Assembly (NCBI RefSeq): GCF_024499015.1
Contig: NZ_CP098604.1
Coordinates: forward strand, 310,001 to 374,000
Length of the DNA stretch: 64,000 nucleotides
Reading direction: 5' to 3'
Source: Xanthomonas hortorum pv. pelargonii
GTDB lineage: Bacteria > Pseudomonadota > Gammaproteobacteria > Xanthomonadales > Xanthomonadaceae
Below are positions 23,139 to 34,645 of this stretch, in pieces. The stretch's first letter is position 1. Each line of letters opens with the position of its first letter. The position numbers were made by a program, and so were the translations under genes. The notes under the pieces were generated by a model. It ran no database searches. It was given only the letters and a program-made list of their open reading frames with translations, and was not told the origin of the DNA.

Positions 23139-23341
23139 GCAGAAGCGGAATTATGAAGAACTTGAGCGGCAATTGCAAGCCCTAGTTTTTCATCGATTGA
23201 AAACCTTGGAGGTCTTCAATGTCGCGGCAAATGATAACCGCATTGCAACAAAAACGAAACAGCAATCACGACTTTATTTCAGTAACGCGTCAAAGGCGCG
23301 CCTGACGCACGCGCCCACAACGGTATGCAGGCACGTAATTC
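23139..23341. other. 203-bp gap between nuoN and tRNA-fMet
   Basis: No gene is seen. The part next to the tRNA is A/T-richer (about 23155-23285) and probably carries the tRNA promoter. A short palindrome AGGCGCGCCT (about 23295-23304) lies closer to nuoN but has no T tract. Confidence 0.4.
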
Positions 23342-24802
23342 TTACGCAAGGCCCGCAAATGCGCGCTGGCACCACACCATGATCGGGCTCCAGGCCAGAC
23401 CGAGTGCCAGCAGTGCGAGCGCGTTGACGCCGAGGACGGTACCAAGCACACGGTCGTTGTTGGCCGGCAACGGCTCACCGACCGGCTCATCGAAGTACAT
23501 GACCTTGATGACGCGCAGATAGTAGTACGCACCGATCACCGCGCAGAGCACGCCGACCAACGCCAGCCACAACATATCGCCCTTCACCGCAGCACCCAAC
23601 ACGGCCAGCTTGGTCCAGAAGCCAAGGAACGGCGGGATGCCTGCAAGCGAGGCCATGATGCACAGCACCAAGCCGGCCATCCATGGATTGCGTGCGTTGA
23701 GCCCCTTGAAGTCGTCGATGTTCTCGGCTTCAAACCCATTACGCGACAACGCGATGATGGCGCCGAACGCAGCGGTCGACATGATGGTGTAGCTCACTGC
23801 GTAGAACATCGCCGCGGCATAACCCTCTTCGCCACCGCCGGCCACGCCCATCAACAAAAAGCCGATATGCGAGACAGTCGAATACGCGAGCATGCGCTTG
23901 AGATTGGTCTGCGCAATCGCCATCAGGTTGCCGATCACCAGCGACAGTGCCGACAGGCCGCCGATCAACAGATGCCACTGCGGCGACAACGGACCCATGC
24001 CGACTTCGAGCAGGCGATAGGCCATACCAAAGGCAGCCAACTTGGGCGCGGAACTGATGAACAACGCGATCGGTGCCGGCGCACCCTGATACACGTCGGG
24101 CAGCCACATGTGGAACGGCGCCGCACCCAGCTTGAAGGCCACGCCGGCGATCATGAAAATGGTGCCGGTCAGCAGCAGGGTGCGCTCGTTGGAGCCTTCG
24201 ATGGCGTCATGGATACCCGCCAGGCTCAACATGCCGGTAGCGCCGTAGACCAGCGACATGCCGTACAGCAACAGCCCCGACGCCAGCGAACCGAGCACGA
24301 AATACTTCATCGCCGCTTCGGTGGCCAGGCCGTTATCGCGATTGGACGCGACCAGTGCGTACGAGCACAGGGCCAGCAGTTCCAGGCCCAGATACACCAT
24401 CAGCAGGCTGCCTGCCGAGGCCAGCAGCATCATGCCGGCGGTGGCGAACAGCACCAGCACAGGGATTTCGCCCTGATAGAGATTGCGTTCGCGCAGGTAC
24501 GTCCAGCCATAGACCAGGCTCAACCCACTGACCAGCACGATCACCGTCTTCATGACGTCGGCTGCGGTGTCGCGGACGAACATGCCGTGGAAGGCTTCGC
24601 CCTGCCCGCCCGTTCCGGTCGCCAGCAACGCGAACACCACGGCCAGCACGGCCACGGAGAACAGGTGGGTCCAGACCTCGTGCCGCTGGCTCATAAACAG
24701 ATCGAGCATCAACAGAGCAAAGGCGCCGCCGATCAGCACCAGCTCCGGTGCGAGCGGAGCCAGGTCAGCGGTGGTCAACGGCGCGAGCGTTGGCGTGGTC
24801 AT
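23342..24802 (-). CDS. nuoN: NADH-quinone oxidoreductase subunit N
   Basis: Membrane-arm antiporter-like subunit of complex I with about 14 transmembrane helices and 486 residues. Typical features: the conserved Glu helix region (SLLMVYLGLELLALCSYALVA), the discontinuous-helix segment KLGAAPFHMWLPDVYQGAPAPIALFISSAPKLAAF, and LKRMLAYSTVSHIGFLLMG. AGGA lies 7 bases upstream of the ATG at 24802; another ATG is at 24805 and TTG at 24808, so the exact start is uncertain by two codons. Last gene of the nuo operon. Confidence 0.96.
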   Translation of the reverse strand: MTTPTLAPLTTADLAPLAPELVLIGGAFALLMLDLFMSQRHEVWTHLFSVAVLAVVFALLATGTGGQGEAFHGMFVRDTAADVMKTVIVLVSGLSLVYGWTYLRERNLYQGEIPVLVLFATAGMMLLASAGSLLMVYLGLELLALCSYALVASNRDNGLATEAAMKYFVLGSLASGLLLYGMSLVYGATGMLSLAGIHDAIEGSNERTLLLTGTIFMIAGVAFKLGAAPFHMWLPDVYQGAPAPIALFISSAPKLAAFGMAYRLLEVGMGPLSPQWHLLIGGLSALSLVIGNLMAIAQTNLKRMLAYSTVSHIGFLLMGVAGGGEEGYAAAMFYAVSYTIMSTAAFGAIIALSRNGFEAENIDDFKGLNARNPWMAGLVLCIMASLAGIPPFLGFWTKLAVLGAAVKGDMLWLALVGVLCAVIGAYYYLRVIKVMYFDEPVGEPLPANNDRVLGTVLGVNALALLALGLAWSPIMVWCQRAFAGLA

Positions 24803-24838
24803 CATCAAATCCTGAAAATCGGTACGTACGGCAAGCAG

Positions 24839-26341
24839 TTACAGCTTGGTCGCGGCAATCTGGGTAGCCAGCTTGGCGATCGATGGTTCCATCAGATCGG
24901 TCAGCGGCTTCGGATACAGGCCCAGGGCCAGCACGCCAGCGGCGAACACCCCCAGCACGAATGCCTCACGGCCATTGATGTCCTTCAGCTCGGCCACGTG
25001 TGCGTTGGCCACTTCGCCAAAGAACACGCGCTTGTAGAGCCACAGCGTGTAAGCGGCGGTGATCACCAGCGTGGTGGCAGCGGCGAAGGCAACCAACGGA
25101 TGCTTCTGAAAGCTGGCCAGGATCACCATGAACTCGCCGACGAAACCGCTGGTACCCGGCAGGCCGGCATTGGCCATGAAGAACAGCATGGCGAAGGTGG
25201 CAAACCACGGCATCACGTTGACCACGCCGCCGTAATCGGCGATGCGGCGGGTATGCATGCGGTCGTACAAGACGCCGATGCAGGAGAACATCGCACCGGA
25301 CACGAAACCGTGCGAAATCATCTGCACCATCGCGCCCTGCAGGCCCAGACGTGCGGCGTCGGTGCTGCCGTAGTCGCGCACCAGGGTGAAGGCGATAAAG
25401 GTGCCGAGAGTGACGAAGCCCATGTGCGCGATGGACGAATACGCCACCAACTTCTTCATGTCGTCCTGCACCAATGCCACCAGGCCGACGTAGATCACCG
25501 CGATCAGCGACAGCGTGATCACCAACCAGGCGAACTCATGGCTGGCGTCCGGCACGATCGGCAGGTTGAAGCGCAGGAAGCCGTAGCCACCGATCTTCAG
25601 CGCGATCGCGGCCAGGATCACCGAACCGGCGGTCGGTGCCTCGACGTGCGCATCGGGCAGCCAGGTATGCACCGGGAACATCGGCACCTTGACCGCGAAG
25701 GCGATCAGGAACGCGAAGAATATCCAGGTCTGCTCCTTGGCGGTCAGCTGCAGCGCGTACAGGTCGGCGAGCTGGAAGCTGCCGCCCTTCAGATACAGGT
25801 AGACCAAGCCCACCAGCATCAGCACCGAGCCGAGGAAGGTGTACAGGAAGAATTTCATCGCCGCGTAGATACGCCGCGGGCCGCCCCAGACACCGATGAT
25901 CAGGAACATCGGTATCAGCATGGCTTCGAAGAAGACATAGAACAGCATCGCGTCGGTGGCGGCGAAGATGCCCAGCGTGACGCCTTCCAGGATCAGGAAC
26001 GCCGCAACGTACTGGTTGACGCGCTTGTCGATCGAGCGCCAGGCGCCGATCAGGGCCAGCACCGTCACCAGTGTGGTCAGCACGATCAACGCGACCGCGA
26101 TGCCGTCCACGCCCAGGTTGTAGCCGATGTTGTAGGCCGGAATCCAGGCATGCAGTTCGACGAATTGCAGGGCGTCATTGGCGGTGTCGTAGCCCAGCAG
26201 CGGCAGACTCAGCACAAAGGTCGCCACCGCCACCGCCAGCGATGCCCAGCGGGCAGTCTCGGCGTTGCGCAACGCAAGGATCAGGGCGCCACCGATAATC
26301 GGCAGCCAGATCAAGATAGACAGTAAAGGCCAGTTCGACAC
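24839..26341 (-). CDS. nuoM: NADH-quinone oxidoreductase subunit M
   Basis: 500-residue antiporter-like proton-pumping subunit of complex I, with about 14 membrane helices. Seen are the N-terminal LSILIWLPIIGGALIL, the glutamate-bearing FYVFFEAMLIPMFLIIGVWGG, KVPMFPVHTWLPDAHVEAPTAGSVILAAIALKIGGYG, and QDDMKKLVAYSSIAHMGFVTLG. It follows nuoL by 20 bases and precedes nuoN by 36 bases. Confidence 0.97.
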   Translation of the reverse strand: MSNWPLLSILIWLPIIGGALILALRNAETARWASLAVAVATFVLSLPLLGYDTANDALQFVELHAWIPAYNIGYNLGVDGIAVALIVLTTLVTVLALIGAWRSIDKRVNQYVAAFLILEGVTLGIFAATDAMLFYVFFEAMLIPMFLIIGVWGGPRRIYAAMKFFLYTFLGSVLMLVGLVYLYLKGGSFQLADLYALQLTAKEQTWIFFAFLIAFAVKVPMFPVHTWLPDAHVEAPTAGSVILAAIALKIGGYGFLRFNLPIVPDASHEFAWLVITLSLIAVIYVGLVALVQDDMKKLVAYSSIAHMGFVTLGTFIAFTLVRDYGSTDAARLGLQGAMVQMISHGFVSGAMFSCIGVLYDRMHTRRIADYGGVVNVMPWFATFAMLFFMANAGLPGTSGFVGEFMVILASFQKHPLVAFAAATTLVITAAYTLWLYKRVFFGEVANAHVAELKDINGREAFVLGVFAAGVLALGLYPKPLTDLMEPSIAKLATQIAATKL

Positions 26342-26361
26342 GTTTTCTTATTCCGTACAGG

Positions 26362-28517
26362 TCAACGCCAGAAATGCATCAGTACCGCCAACAAGGCGAT
26401 CAAACCGATGATCATTGCGAAGGCGTAGTGATAGAGGAAACCGGATTGCGTGCGACGCAGCAGATTTGCAGCCAGGTCGATCAGTCGGGCAGAACCATTG
26501 ACGACGACACCGTCGACCACATGGGTATCGATGGCACGTGACGCCTTGCCAAGGACCACGCCGCCACCAGCGAAGCCATTGATCCAGAGCTTGTCGAAAC
26601 CGTACTTGTTTTCCAGCAGCCACACGAGCGGCGCGAACGCCTTGCGCGACTTGGTGGCCAGCTCCGGCTTCCAGAGATAGAACAGAGCAGCCAGCAGCAG
26701 ACCGGCAACGGTCAGGAAGAACGGCGCAGCCATCATGCCGTGCAGCGCGAAGGCCACCGGACCATGGAACTCTTCGGCCAGTGCACCGACGGTGTCGCGC
26801 GCCGGATCGTAGAAATCGACGATGCCGGTGAAGAACGAGACCGCCTGCCCCTTGATGGCATGCGCCGCGTGGTGACCTTGCCAATCGGTGCCGAACAACA
26901 TCGGGCCGATGGTGAAGAAGCCGATCGCCACCGAGGGAATCGCCAGCAACACCAGCGGCAGCGTCACCACCCACTTGATTCGTGCGGCTCATGGGCACCG
27001 TGATGTCCATGGCCATGGTCGTCATGACCGTGCGTGTCATGTGCATGCGCGTCGTGCGCGTGACTGTCGTGCGCATCGGCATGCGCGGTGTCGTGATGAT
27101 CGTGCGCGTCATGCGCATGCGCGTCGCGGAAGCGCTCCTTGCCGTGGAAGGTCAGGAACAGCAGACGGAAGCTGTAGAAGCTGGTCACCAGCACGCCGCC
27201 GAGTACTGCCCAGTAACCATAGGTCGCGATCCAGCTGTGCGACTCGTGGGCATGGTGCGCAGCCGCCTCGATGATGGTGTCCTTCGAGTAAAAGCCGGAG
27301 AAGAACGGCGTACCGACCAGCGCCAAGGTACCGATCACGCTGGTCCAGTAGGTCACCTTCATGTACTTGCGCAGGCCGCCCATCTTGCGCATGTCCTGCT
27401 CGTGGTGCATGCCGATGATGACCGAGCCGGCTGCCAGGAATAGCAGCGCCTTGAAGAAGGCATGCGTCATCAGATGGAACACGGCCGCCGAGTAGGCAGA
27501 CACGCCCAGCGCCACGGTCATGTAGCCGAGCTGGGACAGCGTGGAATACGCAACCACGCGCTTGATGTCGTTCTGCACGATGCCGATCAGGCCAGTAAAG
27601 AAGGCCGTGGTGGCACCGATGAACAGGATGAAGTTGAGCGCGGTTTCCGACAGCTCGAACAACGGCGACATGCGCGCGACCATGAAGATGCCCGCAGTCA
27701 CCATCGTTGCGGCATGGATCAGTGCCGAAATCGGCGTCGGTCCTTCCATCGAGTCCGGCAGCCACACATGCAGCGGCACCTGCGCCGACTTGCCCATCGC
27801 ACCGATGAACAGGCAGATGCAGATCAGCGTCATCACGCTCCATTCGTGGCCTGCGAACAGCTGCACCTTGGCGTTGGCCATGGTGGTCGCATTGGCAAAC
27901 ACGGTGGAGTAGTCCAGCGAACCGAACCACAACAAAACGCCGGCGATGCCGAGGATGAAACCGAAGTCGCCGACGCGATTGACCAGGAACGCCTTCATGT
28001 TGGCGAATACGGCAGTCGGGCGCTTGAACCAGAAACCGATCAGCAGGTAGGACACCAGGCCCACCGCTTCCCAGCCGAAGAACAGCTGCAGGAAGTTGTT
28101 GCTCATCACCAGCGTCAGCATGGAGAAGGTGAACAACGAGATGTAGCTGAAGAAGCGCTGGTAACCCGGGTCTTCTTCCATGTAGCCGATGGTGTAGATG
28201 TGCACCAGCAGCGACACGAAGGTCACCACCACCATCATCATCGCGGTCAGCCGGTCGACCATGAAGCCGACATGCGCCGAGTAGTTACCGACGTCGAAGA
28301 AGGTGTACAGGTTCTGGTTGAACGGGCTGGCGCCCTGCTCCACCAGTTGGTACAGCGTCAGGCACGACAGTACGCAGCTGACCGCCACGCCCAGGATCGT
28401 GACGTATTGCGCGCCCTTGCGCCCTACCTGGCGACCGAACAGGCCGGCGATGATGCTGCCGACCAGCGGTGCAAGCACCACTGCGATCAACAGACTCTTG
28501 GAGAGAGTGATTTCCAT
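26362..28517 (-). pseudogene. nuoL: NADH-quinone oxidoreductase subunit L, broken by a frameshift
   Basis: Proton-pumping subunit of complex I that would have about 718 residues if intact. The N-terminal 512 residues (from ATG 28517) include the antiporter core: FGWEAVGLVSYLLIGFW, AQVPLHVWLPDSMEGPTPISALIHAATMVTAG and IKRVVAYSTLSQLGYM. A His-rich segment with 19 His in 48 residues (465-512) follows, then the frame stops at 26964. The remaining C-terminal helices (VVTLPLVLLAIPSVAIGFF to the end) continue in another frame from about 26978 to 26362. One missing base near 26972-26980, as if reading HES-KWVVTL, restores everything. The downstream part could start at GTG 26970, overlapping the stop, but this looks like an error or recent mutation rather than two genes. 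Confidence 0.88.
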
Positions 28518-28524
28518 CTACAGG

Positions 28525-28830
28525 TCAGCCCTTCAACGTATCGACTTCGGCCACATTGATCGTGCGGCGCGTGCGGAACAGAGTCACCAGAATCGCAAGG
28601 CCGATCGCAGCCTCCGCAGCGGCAACGGTCAGGATGAAAAACACGAACAACTGGCCTGCGGGATCGCCGAGCTCGCGGGAGAACGCAATGAAGTTGACGT
28701 TGACCGACAACAGCATCAACTCGATCGACATCAGCAACACGATGACGTTCTTGCGATTGAGGAAGATGCCGGCCAGCGAGATGCAGAACAGCACCGCGCC
28801 CAGTCCAAGCAGGTGGCCCAAGGTAATCAA
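28525..28830 (-). CDS. nuoK: NADH-quinone oxidoreductase subunit K
   Basis: 101-residue, three-helix membrane subunit of complex I. The conserved glutamates lie in [22 protein letters not shown] and in [22 protein letters not shown]. Its ATG overlaps the nuoJ stop (ATGA, 28827-28830), and nuoL starts 7 bases after its stop. Confidence 0.98.
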   Translation of the reverse strand: MITLGHLLGLGAVLFCISLAGIFLNRKNVIVLLMSIELMLLSVNVNFIAFSRELGDPAGQLFVFFILTVAAAEAAIGLAILVTLFRTRRTINVAEVDTLKG

Positions 28831-29486
28831 GACTTCGCCTCCTGTCCGTCAGCCGCATCGAGCTTCGGCGCGACCTGTACCGGCTTTTCAACCGCCATTT
28901 TGACCATGCGCAGACGATCACCCGCCTTCACCCGCGATTGATCACCCGCGTTCTGCAGCTTGATGCCGGTGCGCTTGCGCAAGGTCAGCATCACTGCGGC
29001 CACCACCGCCACGGTCAGGATCACTGCGGCAAATTCGAATGGCAGCAGGAACTCGGTGTACAGGCTCTTGGCCAACCAGGTCAGGTTCGACACGTCGGCA
29101 GCCTGCGCGGCAGCGTTGTCGGCCGGGAACGGCGTGGCGCTACGTGCCTTGACGCCGATCAGGGTGACCACCTGCGCGAACATGGCGACCGCCACGATGA
29201 CGCCGACCGGCATGTACTTGACCCAACCCTCGCGCAGGCGGCTGGTATCGATGTCCAGCATCATCACCACGAACAGGAACAGCACCATCACCGCGCCGAC
29301 GTAGACCAGCACCAGCGTCACGCCAAGGAACTCGGCGCCGACCAGCAACCAGATGCACGCCATCGAGAAGAAGGTGAGGATCAGGCACAACACGGCGTAC
29401 ACCGGATTGCGCACGCTGATCACCGCACCCGCAGAGACGACCGCGACGGCGGAGAACGCGTAGAAAGCAATTTTGACCCAGTCCAT
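28827..29486 (-). CDS. nuoJ: NADH-quinone oxidoreductase subunit J
   Basis: 219-residue membrane subunit of complex I with five helices and the pi-bulge helix region [24 protein letters not shown] basic C-terminal extension of about 45 residues ([21 protein letters not shown] and after) follows the last helix. GAGG precedes the second of two adjacent ATGs (29486), which is taken as the start; 29489 is the alternative. The stop overlaps nuoK. Confidence 0.95.
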   Translation of the reverse strand: MDWVKIAFYAFSAVAVVSAGAVISVRNPVYAVLCLILTFFSMACIWLLVGAEFLGVTLVLVYVGAVMVLFLFVVMMLDIDTSRLREGWVKYMPVGVIVAVAMFAQVVTLIGVKARSATPFPADNAAAQAADVSNLTWLAKSLYTEFLLPFEFAAVILTVAVVAAVMLTLRKRTGIKLQNAGDQSRVKAGDRLRMVKMAVEKPVQVAPKLDAADGQEAKS

Positions 29487-29493
29487 CATGACC

Positions 29494-29982
29494 TCAACGG
29501 AAGGCGGCATCGGCAGCGCGACGCTCGGCGATCTCGGTTTCGAACCGGTCTCCGATCGCCAGCAGCTGCGGCTTATTAAGAATATTTTCGCCGCGCTTCT
29601 CGAAGTGGTACTCGAGGAGGTGCGTCTCGACGATCGAATCCACCGGGCAGCTTTCTTCGCAGAAGCCGCAGAAGATGCACTTGAACAGATCGATGTCGTA
29701 GCGGGTGGTACGACGCGAGCCGTCCTCGCGCTTGGCCGAGTCGATGGTGATCGCCAGCGCCGGGCACACCGCTTCGCACAGCTTGCAGGCGATGCAACGC
29801 TCTTCGCCGTTGGGATAGCGACGCAATGCATGCACGCCACGGAAGCGAGGCGACTGCGGGAACTTCTCCATCGGATACAGCACGGTGTACTTGGGCTTGA
29901 ACGTGTATTTCAACGTCAGCCAGAGCCCTCCGAGCAGTTCGAGCAGCAGCAAGCTCTTGAAGTAATGGGTGATCTTGTTCAT
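29494..29982 (-). CDS. nuoI: NADH-quinone oxidoreductase subunit I
   Basis: 162-residue subunit carrying two [4Fe-4S] clusters (N6a and N6b) that pass electrons toward NuoB. Both ferredoxin motifs are intact: [12 protein letters not shown] and [12 protein letters not shown]. The N terminus has an amphipathic anchor ([22 protein letters not shown]). An in-frame TTG lies one codon upstream, immediately after the nuoH stop; ATG 29982 is taken as the start. Confidence 0.97.
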   Translation of the reverse strand: MNKITHYFKSLLLLELLGGLWLTLKYTFKPKYTVLYPMEKFPQSPRFRGVHALRRYPNGEERCIACKLCEAVCPALAITIDSAKREDGSRRTTRYDIDLFKCIFCGFCEESCPVDSIVETHLLEYHFEKRGENILNKPQLLAIGDRFETEIAERRAADAAFR

Positions 29983-29985
29983 CAA

Positions 29986-31080
29986 TTACACGCCCTTCTG
30001 GATCACGCCGTAAAACACCATCAACGCCGTCACTGCGATCCACACGATCGTCAGCGGAATGAACACCTTCCAGCCCAGACGCATGATCTGGTCATAGCGA
30101 TAGCGCGGGAAGCTGGCACGGAACCAGATATAGGCGCTGGCGAAGAAGAACACCTTCATCAGCAGCCACGGCCAACCGCCCTTCCACAGCCAATCGATCC
30201 ACGGCGAGATATCCGGATTGCCCCAAGCCTGCGGCCATGGGCTCAACCAGCCGCCAAGGAAGAAGATCGAGATCAGGAAGCTGACCAGGATCATGTTGGC
30301 GTATTCGGCCAGGAAGAACAGCGCGAACGCACCGCCCGAGTACTCCACCATGTGGCCGGCAACGATTTCCGATTCGCCTTCCACCACGTCGAACGGCGCG
30401 CGATTGGTCTCGGCGACGCCGGACACCCAGTACACGATGAACAACGGGAACAGCGGGATCAGGAACCAATCGCCTACGCCCGAGCTACCGCCCTGCGCAA
30501 ACACGATCTGACTCAGGTTGACGCTGCCCGACGCGATCATCACGCCGACCAACGCAAAGCCCATCGCGATTTCGTAGCTGACCACCTGCGCGGCCGAGCG
30601 CATCGCACCCAGAAACGCGTATTTGGAGTTGGAGGCCCAGCCGGCCAGGATGATGCCGTACACGCCCAGCGAGGTCATCGCCAGCAGATAGAGCAAGCCG
30701 ACGTTGGCGTTGGACAACACCAGCTGTGCATCGAACGGCACCACCGACCAGGCCGCGAAGGCCGGCGCCAGCGTCAGCAGCGGCGCGATGATGAACATCG
30801 CCTTGTGCGCGCTGCTCGGCTGCACGATCTCCTTGAACAGGAGTTTGAACACGTCGGCGAAGGCCTGAAAGATGCCCATGCCCACGTACATCGGCCCGTG
30901 GCGTACGTGCATCCAACCGATCAACTTGCGCTCCCAGACAACAAAGAACGCCACCGCCACGATCACCGGCACCGCGATCAGCAGGATCTTCAGCACGGTC
31001 CACAACACCACGCCACCATCGCCCAGCCCGACGAACCACTGGTGCAAAGGATTGACCAGATTCAACAGCAATTCGTTCAT
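29986..31080 (-). CDS. nuoH: NADH-quinone oxidoreductase subunit H
   Basis: 364-residue eight-helix subunit that forms much of the quinone chamber of complex I. Visible are [34 protein letters not shown], and the conserved loop [40 protein letters not shown]. The ATG at 31080 overlaps the nuoG stop (ATGA). nuoI follows. Confidence 0.97.
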   Translation of the reverse strand: MNELLLNLVNPLHQWFVGLGDGGVVLWTVLKILLIAVPVIVAVAFFVVWERKLIGWMHVRHGPMYVGMGIFQAFADVFKLLFKEIVQPSSAHKAMFIIAPLLTLAPAFAAWSVVPFDAQLVLSNANVGLLYLLAMTSLGVYGIILAGWASNSKYAFLGAMRSAAQVVSYEIAMGFALVGVMIASGSVNLSQIVFAQGGSSGVGDWFLIPLFPLFIVYWVSGVAETNRAPFDVVEGESEIVAGHMVEYSGGAFALFFLAEYANMILVSFLISIFFLGGWLSPWPQAWGNPDISPWIDWLWKGGWPWLLMKVFFFASAYIWFRASFPRYRYDQIMRLGWKVFIPLTIVWIAVTALMVFYGVIQKGV

Positions 31081-33311
31081 GCAGCCACCACCGTTACCCG
31101 ACCGGCACCAAGCGGCGCGGTCGCGCCATGGCCGGATTCGATCCACACCGTGCCCGGTGCGACGCGCTTGTCCAGCACCACCGGCAGCGTTGCCTTACCG
31201 GCATCGGTACCGACCTTGACCATCTGACCTGCGCCAATCTGCAACTGCGCAGCCTGCTCTGGATGCATCGCCACGCATGGCGCGATGTTGAGCGGATGCG
31301 ACTGCAGTGCAGCGGCGCGACGTACCACGGCGTCGGTGCGATAGATCGCAGCGGTCGCAGCCACTTCCAGCCCGTCGCTCGCTGCGGCCGACTGTGCCGA
31401 TGCTGCAGGCGTCACGCTGCGGTTCTGCATGCCGGCACGCAGGCCGACCAGATCGATGAATTCGAAACCGGCCAGACCCAGCTCGCCGCCGAGCGCACGC
31501 AACACGCGCCAACCTTCGCGCGCTTCCACCGGCAAGCGGCCGGCGGCACGGGCGGTCTGCACGCGACCATCCAGATTGGTCAGCGATGCGTCGATTTCCG
31601 GCAACGCGCCGATCGGCAAAATCACATCGGCCACATCGCGCGTTGAAGCACAGGCGAACTGGCTGAAGGCCACCACTTTGGCACCCGCCAGCGCGCTGCG
31701 TGCGGCGGCTGCATCGGCGAAATCCAGACCCGGCTCGATGCCGTACAACACATACGCCTGACGCGGCTGCGCCAGCATGCCGGCGACATCGCGTGCGCTC
31801 GGCAATACACCTTGCGAGACCAGACCGACCGCATTGGCACCCTGCGGAATACGGCACAGCGAAGCGCCAGTTGCAGCGGCAAAATCGCGTGCAGCGGCAC
31901 GCAACGCGGCAGCCTGCGGATGATTTTCAGCCAGTGCGCCAACCACGATCACAGCACGCGTAGCGCCCTTGACCGCATCGCGCAGCGCGGCATCGTCGAG
32001 CGCACCTGCCAGTTTCGACGGCGCGACCACGGTGCGGCTCGCCTGGGTAAAGGCAAAATCGAAATCGACCGGGTTGACCGAATGGATCTTGGTCCCGTTC
32101 TGGATGCTGGCCTTGCGCAGACGCGCATGCAGCAGCGGCAGTTCGTGACGCACGTTGGTGCCGAACAGCACCACGACATCGGCGTGCTCGATCTCGGCCA
32201 ACGGCGTAGCAAACGCTTCGGCCACCGCAGCATCGGAGAAATCGCGATTGAGCAAACGGTGATCCAGATTGCCGCTACCCAGCCCTTCGGCCAGACGTGC
32301 GAGCAGCGCGCCTTCCTCGTTGGAGGTGGACGGATGCACCAGTACGCCGAGCTGATCTCCAGCATTGTCACGCAGGATTTGCGTTGCGGCAGCCAGCCCT
32401 TCGGCCCAGCTCACCTCGGTCCACTCACCGTTGACCTTCTTCAGCGGCTTGACCGCACGGTCTTCCGAATACAGGCCCTGATGCGAATAACGATCGCGAT
32501 CGGACAGCCAGCACTCGTTGACCGCCTCGTTCTCGCGCGGCACGGTACGCAACACTTCGCCGCGACGCACGTGCAGGAACAGGTTCGAGCCCATCGCATC
32601 GTGATAGCCGAGCGATTCGCGCGCCATCAGCTCCCACGGGCGGGCACGGAATTGGAACACCTTGTTGGTCAGCGCGCCGACCGGGCACACGTCGATGACA
32701 TTGCCGGAAATTTCGGTGGTCAGCGGCTTGCCGTCGTAGGTGCCGATCTGCAGGTTTTCACCGCGATACATGCCACCCAACTCGTAGGTGCCGGCGATGT
32801 CCGCAGTGAAGCGCACGCAACGGGTGCACTGGATGCAGCGGGTCATTTCGGTGGCGACCAGCGGACCGATGTCCTCGTCGGGCACCACGCGCTTGCGCTC
32901 GTTGAAGCGGCTGACCGAACGGCCGTAACCGAGCGAAACGTCCTGCAACTCGCACTCGCCGCCCTGATCGCAGATCGGACAGTCCAGCGGGTGATTGATC
33001 AGCAAGAATTCCATCACGCTGCGCTGGTACTTCAGCGCCTTTTCGCTACGCGTGGTGACCTTCATGCCGTCCATCACTGGAGTGGCGCAAGCAGGCGACG
33101 GCTTCGGGGATTTTTCGACGTCCACCAGGCACATGCGGCAGTTGGCCGCGATCGGCAGCTTCTCGTGATAGCAGAAGCGCGGGATCGGGATGCCGGCCTT
33201 GTCGGCCGCCTGGATGATCATCGAACCCTTCGGCACCACCAGACTCTGCCCGTCGATCTCGACGGTAACGTGATCCGGTGGCACGTTCGGGTTCACTGGT
33301 TGGGCGCTCAT
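31077..33311 (-). CDS. nuoG: NADH-quinone oxidoreductase subunit G
   Basis: 744-residue large peripheral-arm subunit with several iron-sulfur clusters. The N-terminal 2Fe-2S domain has [33 protein letters not shown]; the His-Cys cluster region is [18 protein letters not shown]; two further 4Fe-4S motifs are [10 protein letters not shown] and [22 protein letters not shown]. The C-terminal half is molybdopterin-oxidoreductase-like without the cofactor. Start overlaps the nuoF stop (ATGA at 33308-33311). Open frame continues upstream but has no support. Confidence 0.97.
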   Translation of the reverse strand: MSAQPVNPNVPPDHVTVEIDGQSLVVPKGSMIIQAADKAGIPIPRFCYHEKLPIAANCRMCLVDVEKSPKPSPACATPVMDGMKVTTRSEKALKYQRSVMEFLLINHPLDCPICDQGGECELQDVSLGYGRSVSRFNERKRVVPDEDIGPLVATEMTRCIQCTRCVRFTADIAGTYELGGMYRGENLQIGTYDGKPLTTEISGNVIDVCPVGALTNKVFQFRARPWELMARESLGYHDAMGSNLFLHVRRGEVLRTVPRENEAVNECWLSDRDRYSHQGLYSEDRAVKPLKKVNGEWTEVSWAEGLAAATQILRDNAGDQLGVLVHPSTSNEEGALLARLAEGLGSGNLDHRLLNRDFSDAAVAEAFATPLAEIEHADVVVLFGTNVRHELPLLHARLRKASIQNGTKIHSVNPVDFDFAFTQASRTVVAPSKLAGALDDAALRDAVKGATRAVIVVGALAENHPQAAALRAAARDFAAATGASLCRIPQGANAVGLVSQGVLPSARDVAGMLAQPRQAYVLYGIEPGLDFADAAAARSALAGAKVVAFSQFACASTRDVADVILPIGALPEIDASLTNLDGRVQTARAAGRLPVEAREGWRVLRALGGELGLAGFEFIDLVGLRAGMQNRSVTPAASAQSAAASDGLEVAATAAIYRTDAVVRRAAALQSHPLNIAPCVAMHPEQAAQLQIGAGQMVKVGTDAGKATLPVVLDKRVAPGTVWIESGHGATAPLGAGRVTVVAA

Positions 33312-34642
33312 GCGGCCACTCCGACGTGCGTGTCGACGATCGAACGACCGTTGACGATGTAGTACTCGAACTCGTCCCAGAACTGGCGCAGGAAGCCTTG
33401 AATCGGCCACGCCGCGGCTTCGCCGAACGCACAGATGGTGTGCCCTTCGATCTGGCCGGCAACGGTACGCAACTGGTGCAGGTCTTCCATCGTGGCCTTG
33501 CCGGCGACGATGCGCTCCAGCACGCGGTGCATCCAGCCGGTGCCTTCGCGGCACGGGGTGCACTGACCGCAGGATTCCTTGTGGAAGAACTGCGAAATGC
33601 GGCAGGCAAAACGCACGCAGCAGACACTGTCGTCCAACACCACGATCGCGCCCGAACCCAGACCGGTCCCCAATGCGCGCAAGGTGTCGTAATCCATCTG
33701 CAGGCCGGCGACCTGGTCGGCTTTCAGCACCGGCATCGACACCCCGCCAGGCACCACGCCCTTGAGGGTGCGGCCCGGACGCAGGCCACCGGCCATTTCC
33801 AGCAGTTCGTCGAAGGTGGTACCGAGCGGCACTTCGAAATTGCCGCCCTTCTGCACGCAGCCGGACACCGAGAAGATCTTCGGGCCGCCGTTCTTGGTCT
33901 TGCTCAAACCGAGAAACCACTCCGGGCCATTGCGAATGATCGCCGGCACCGACGCGTAGGTCTCGGTGTTGTTGATGGTGGTCGGCTTGCCGTACAGGCC
34001 GAAGTTCGCCGGGAACGGCGGCTTGTAACGCGGCTGGCCCTTCTTGCCTTCCAGCGATTCCATCAATGCGGTTTCTTCGCCGCAGATGTAGGCGCCGGCA
34101 CCCAGCGCACCGTAGATATCGATATCCACGCCGCTACCGAGAATGTTCTTGCCCAGCCAGCCATTGGCATACGCATCGGCCAGCGCCAGCTCGAAGTTTT
34201 CGAACGGCTCGTGATGGAACTCGCCACGCAGGTAGTTGTAGCCCACGGTCGAACCGGTGGCGTAGCAGGCGATTGCCATGCCTTCCACCACCGAATGCGG
34301 GTTGTAACGCAGGATGTCGCGGTCCTTGCAGGTGCCCGGCTCGGATTCGTCCGAGTTGCACAGGATGTACTTCTGCATCGTGCCCTTGGGCATGAACGAC
34401 CACTTCAAGCCGGTCGGAAAGCCCGCGCCACCACGGCCACGCAGATTGGAGGCCTTGACCATCTCGATGACGTCGGCCGGCGCGATCTTCTCTTCGAGGA
34501 TCTTGCGCAGTGCGGCATAGCCACCGGTCTTGAGATAGCTCTCGTACGACCACGGGGTGTCGTAGTGCAGCGTCGTGTAGACGACCTGATGCGGCAACGG
34601 CGCCGGACCGACCGGGCCTGAGGGTGCGTGATGATGTGCCAT
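33308..34642 (-). CDS. nuoF: NADH-quinone oxidoreductase subunit F
   Basis: 444-residue NADH- and FMN-binding subunit with the N3 [4Fe-4S] cluster, where electrons enter complex I. FMN/NADH site: [17 protein letters not shown] and [32 protein letters not shown]. Cluster N3: [12 protein letters not shown] plus the downstream Cys. An N-terminal His/Pro-rich extension ([19 protein letters not shown]) is unusual but short. Three bases separate it from nuoE. Confidence 0.98.
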   Translation of the reverse strand: MAHHHAPSGPVGPAPLPHQVVYTTLHYDTPWSYESYLKTGGYAALRKILEEKIAPADVIEMVKASNLRGRGGAGFPTGLKWSFMPKGTMQKYILCNSDESEPGTCKDRDILRYNPHSVVEGMAIACYATGSTVGYNYLRGEFHHEPFENFELALADAYANGWLGKNILGSGVDIDIYGALGAGAYICGEETALMESLEGKKGQPRYKPPFPANFGLYGKPTTINNTETYASVPAIIRNGPEWFLGLSKTKNGGPKIFSVSGCVQKGGNFEVPLGTTFDELLEMAGGLRPGRTLKGVVPGGVSMPVLKADQVAGLQMDYDTLRALGTGLGSGAIVVLDDSVCCVRFACRISQFFHKESCGQCTPCREGTGWMHRVLERIVAGKATMEDLHQLRTVAGQIEGHTICAFGEAAAWPIQGFLRQFWDEFEYYIVNGRSIVDTHVGVAA

Positions 34643-34645
34643 GTC

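Noticed and set aside
23867..26326. An 819-codon open frame on the plus strand
   Set aside because: It runs opposite nuoN and nuoM. High GC and strong codon bias leave the antisense frame open; the composition (His, Arg, Gln-rich) is not protein-like.
26362..26970. A separate 202-residue membrane protein gene downstream of nuoL
   Set aside because: Its sequence is the expected C-terminal part of NuoL and begins exactly where the first frame fails, so it is one broken gene.
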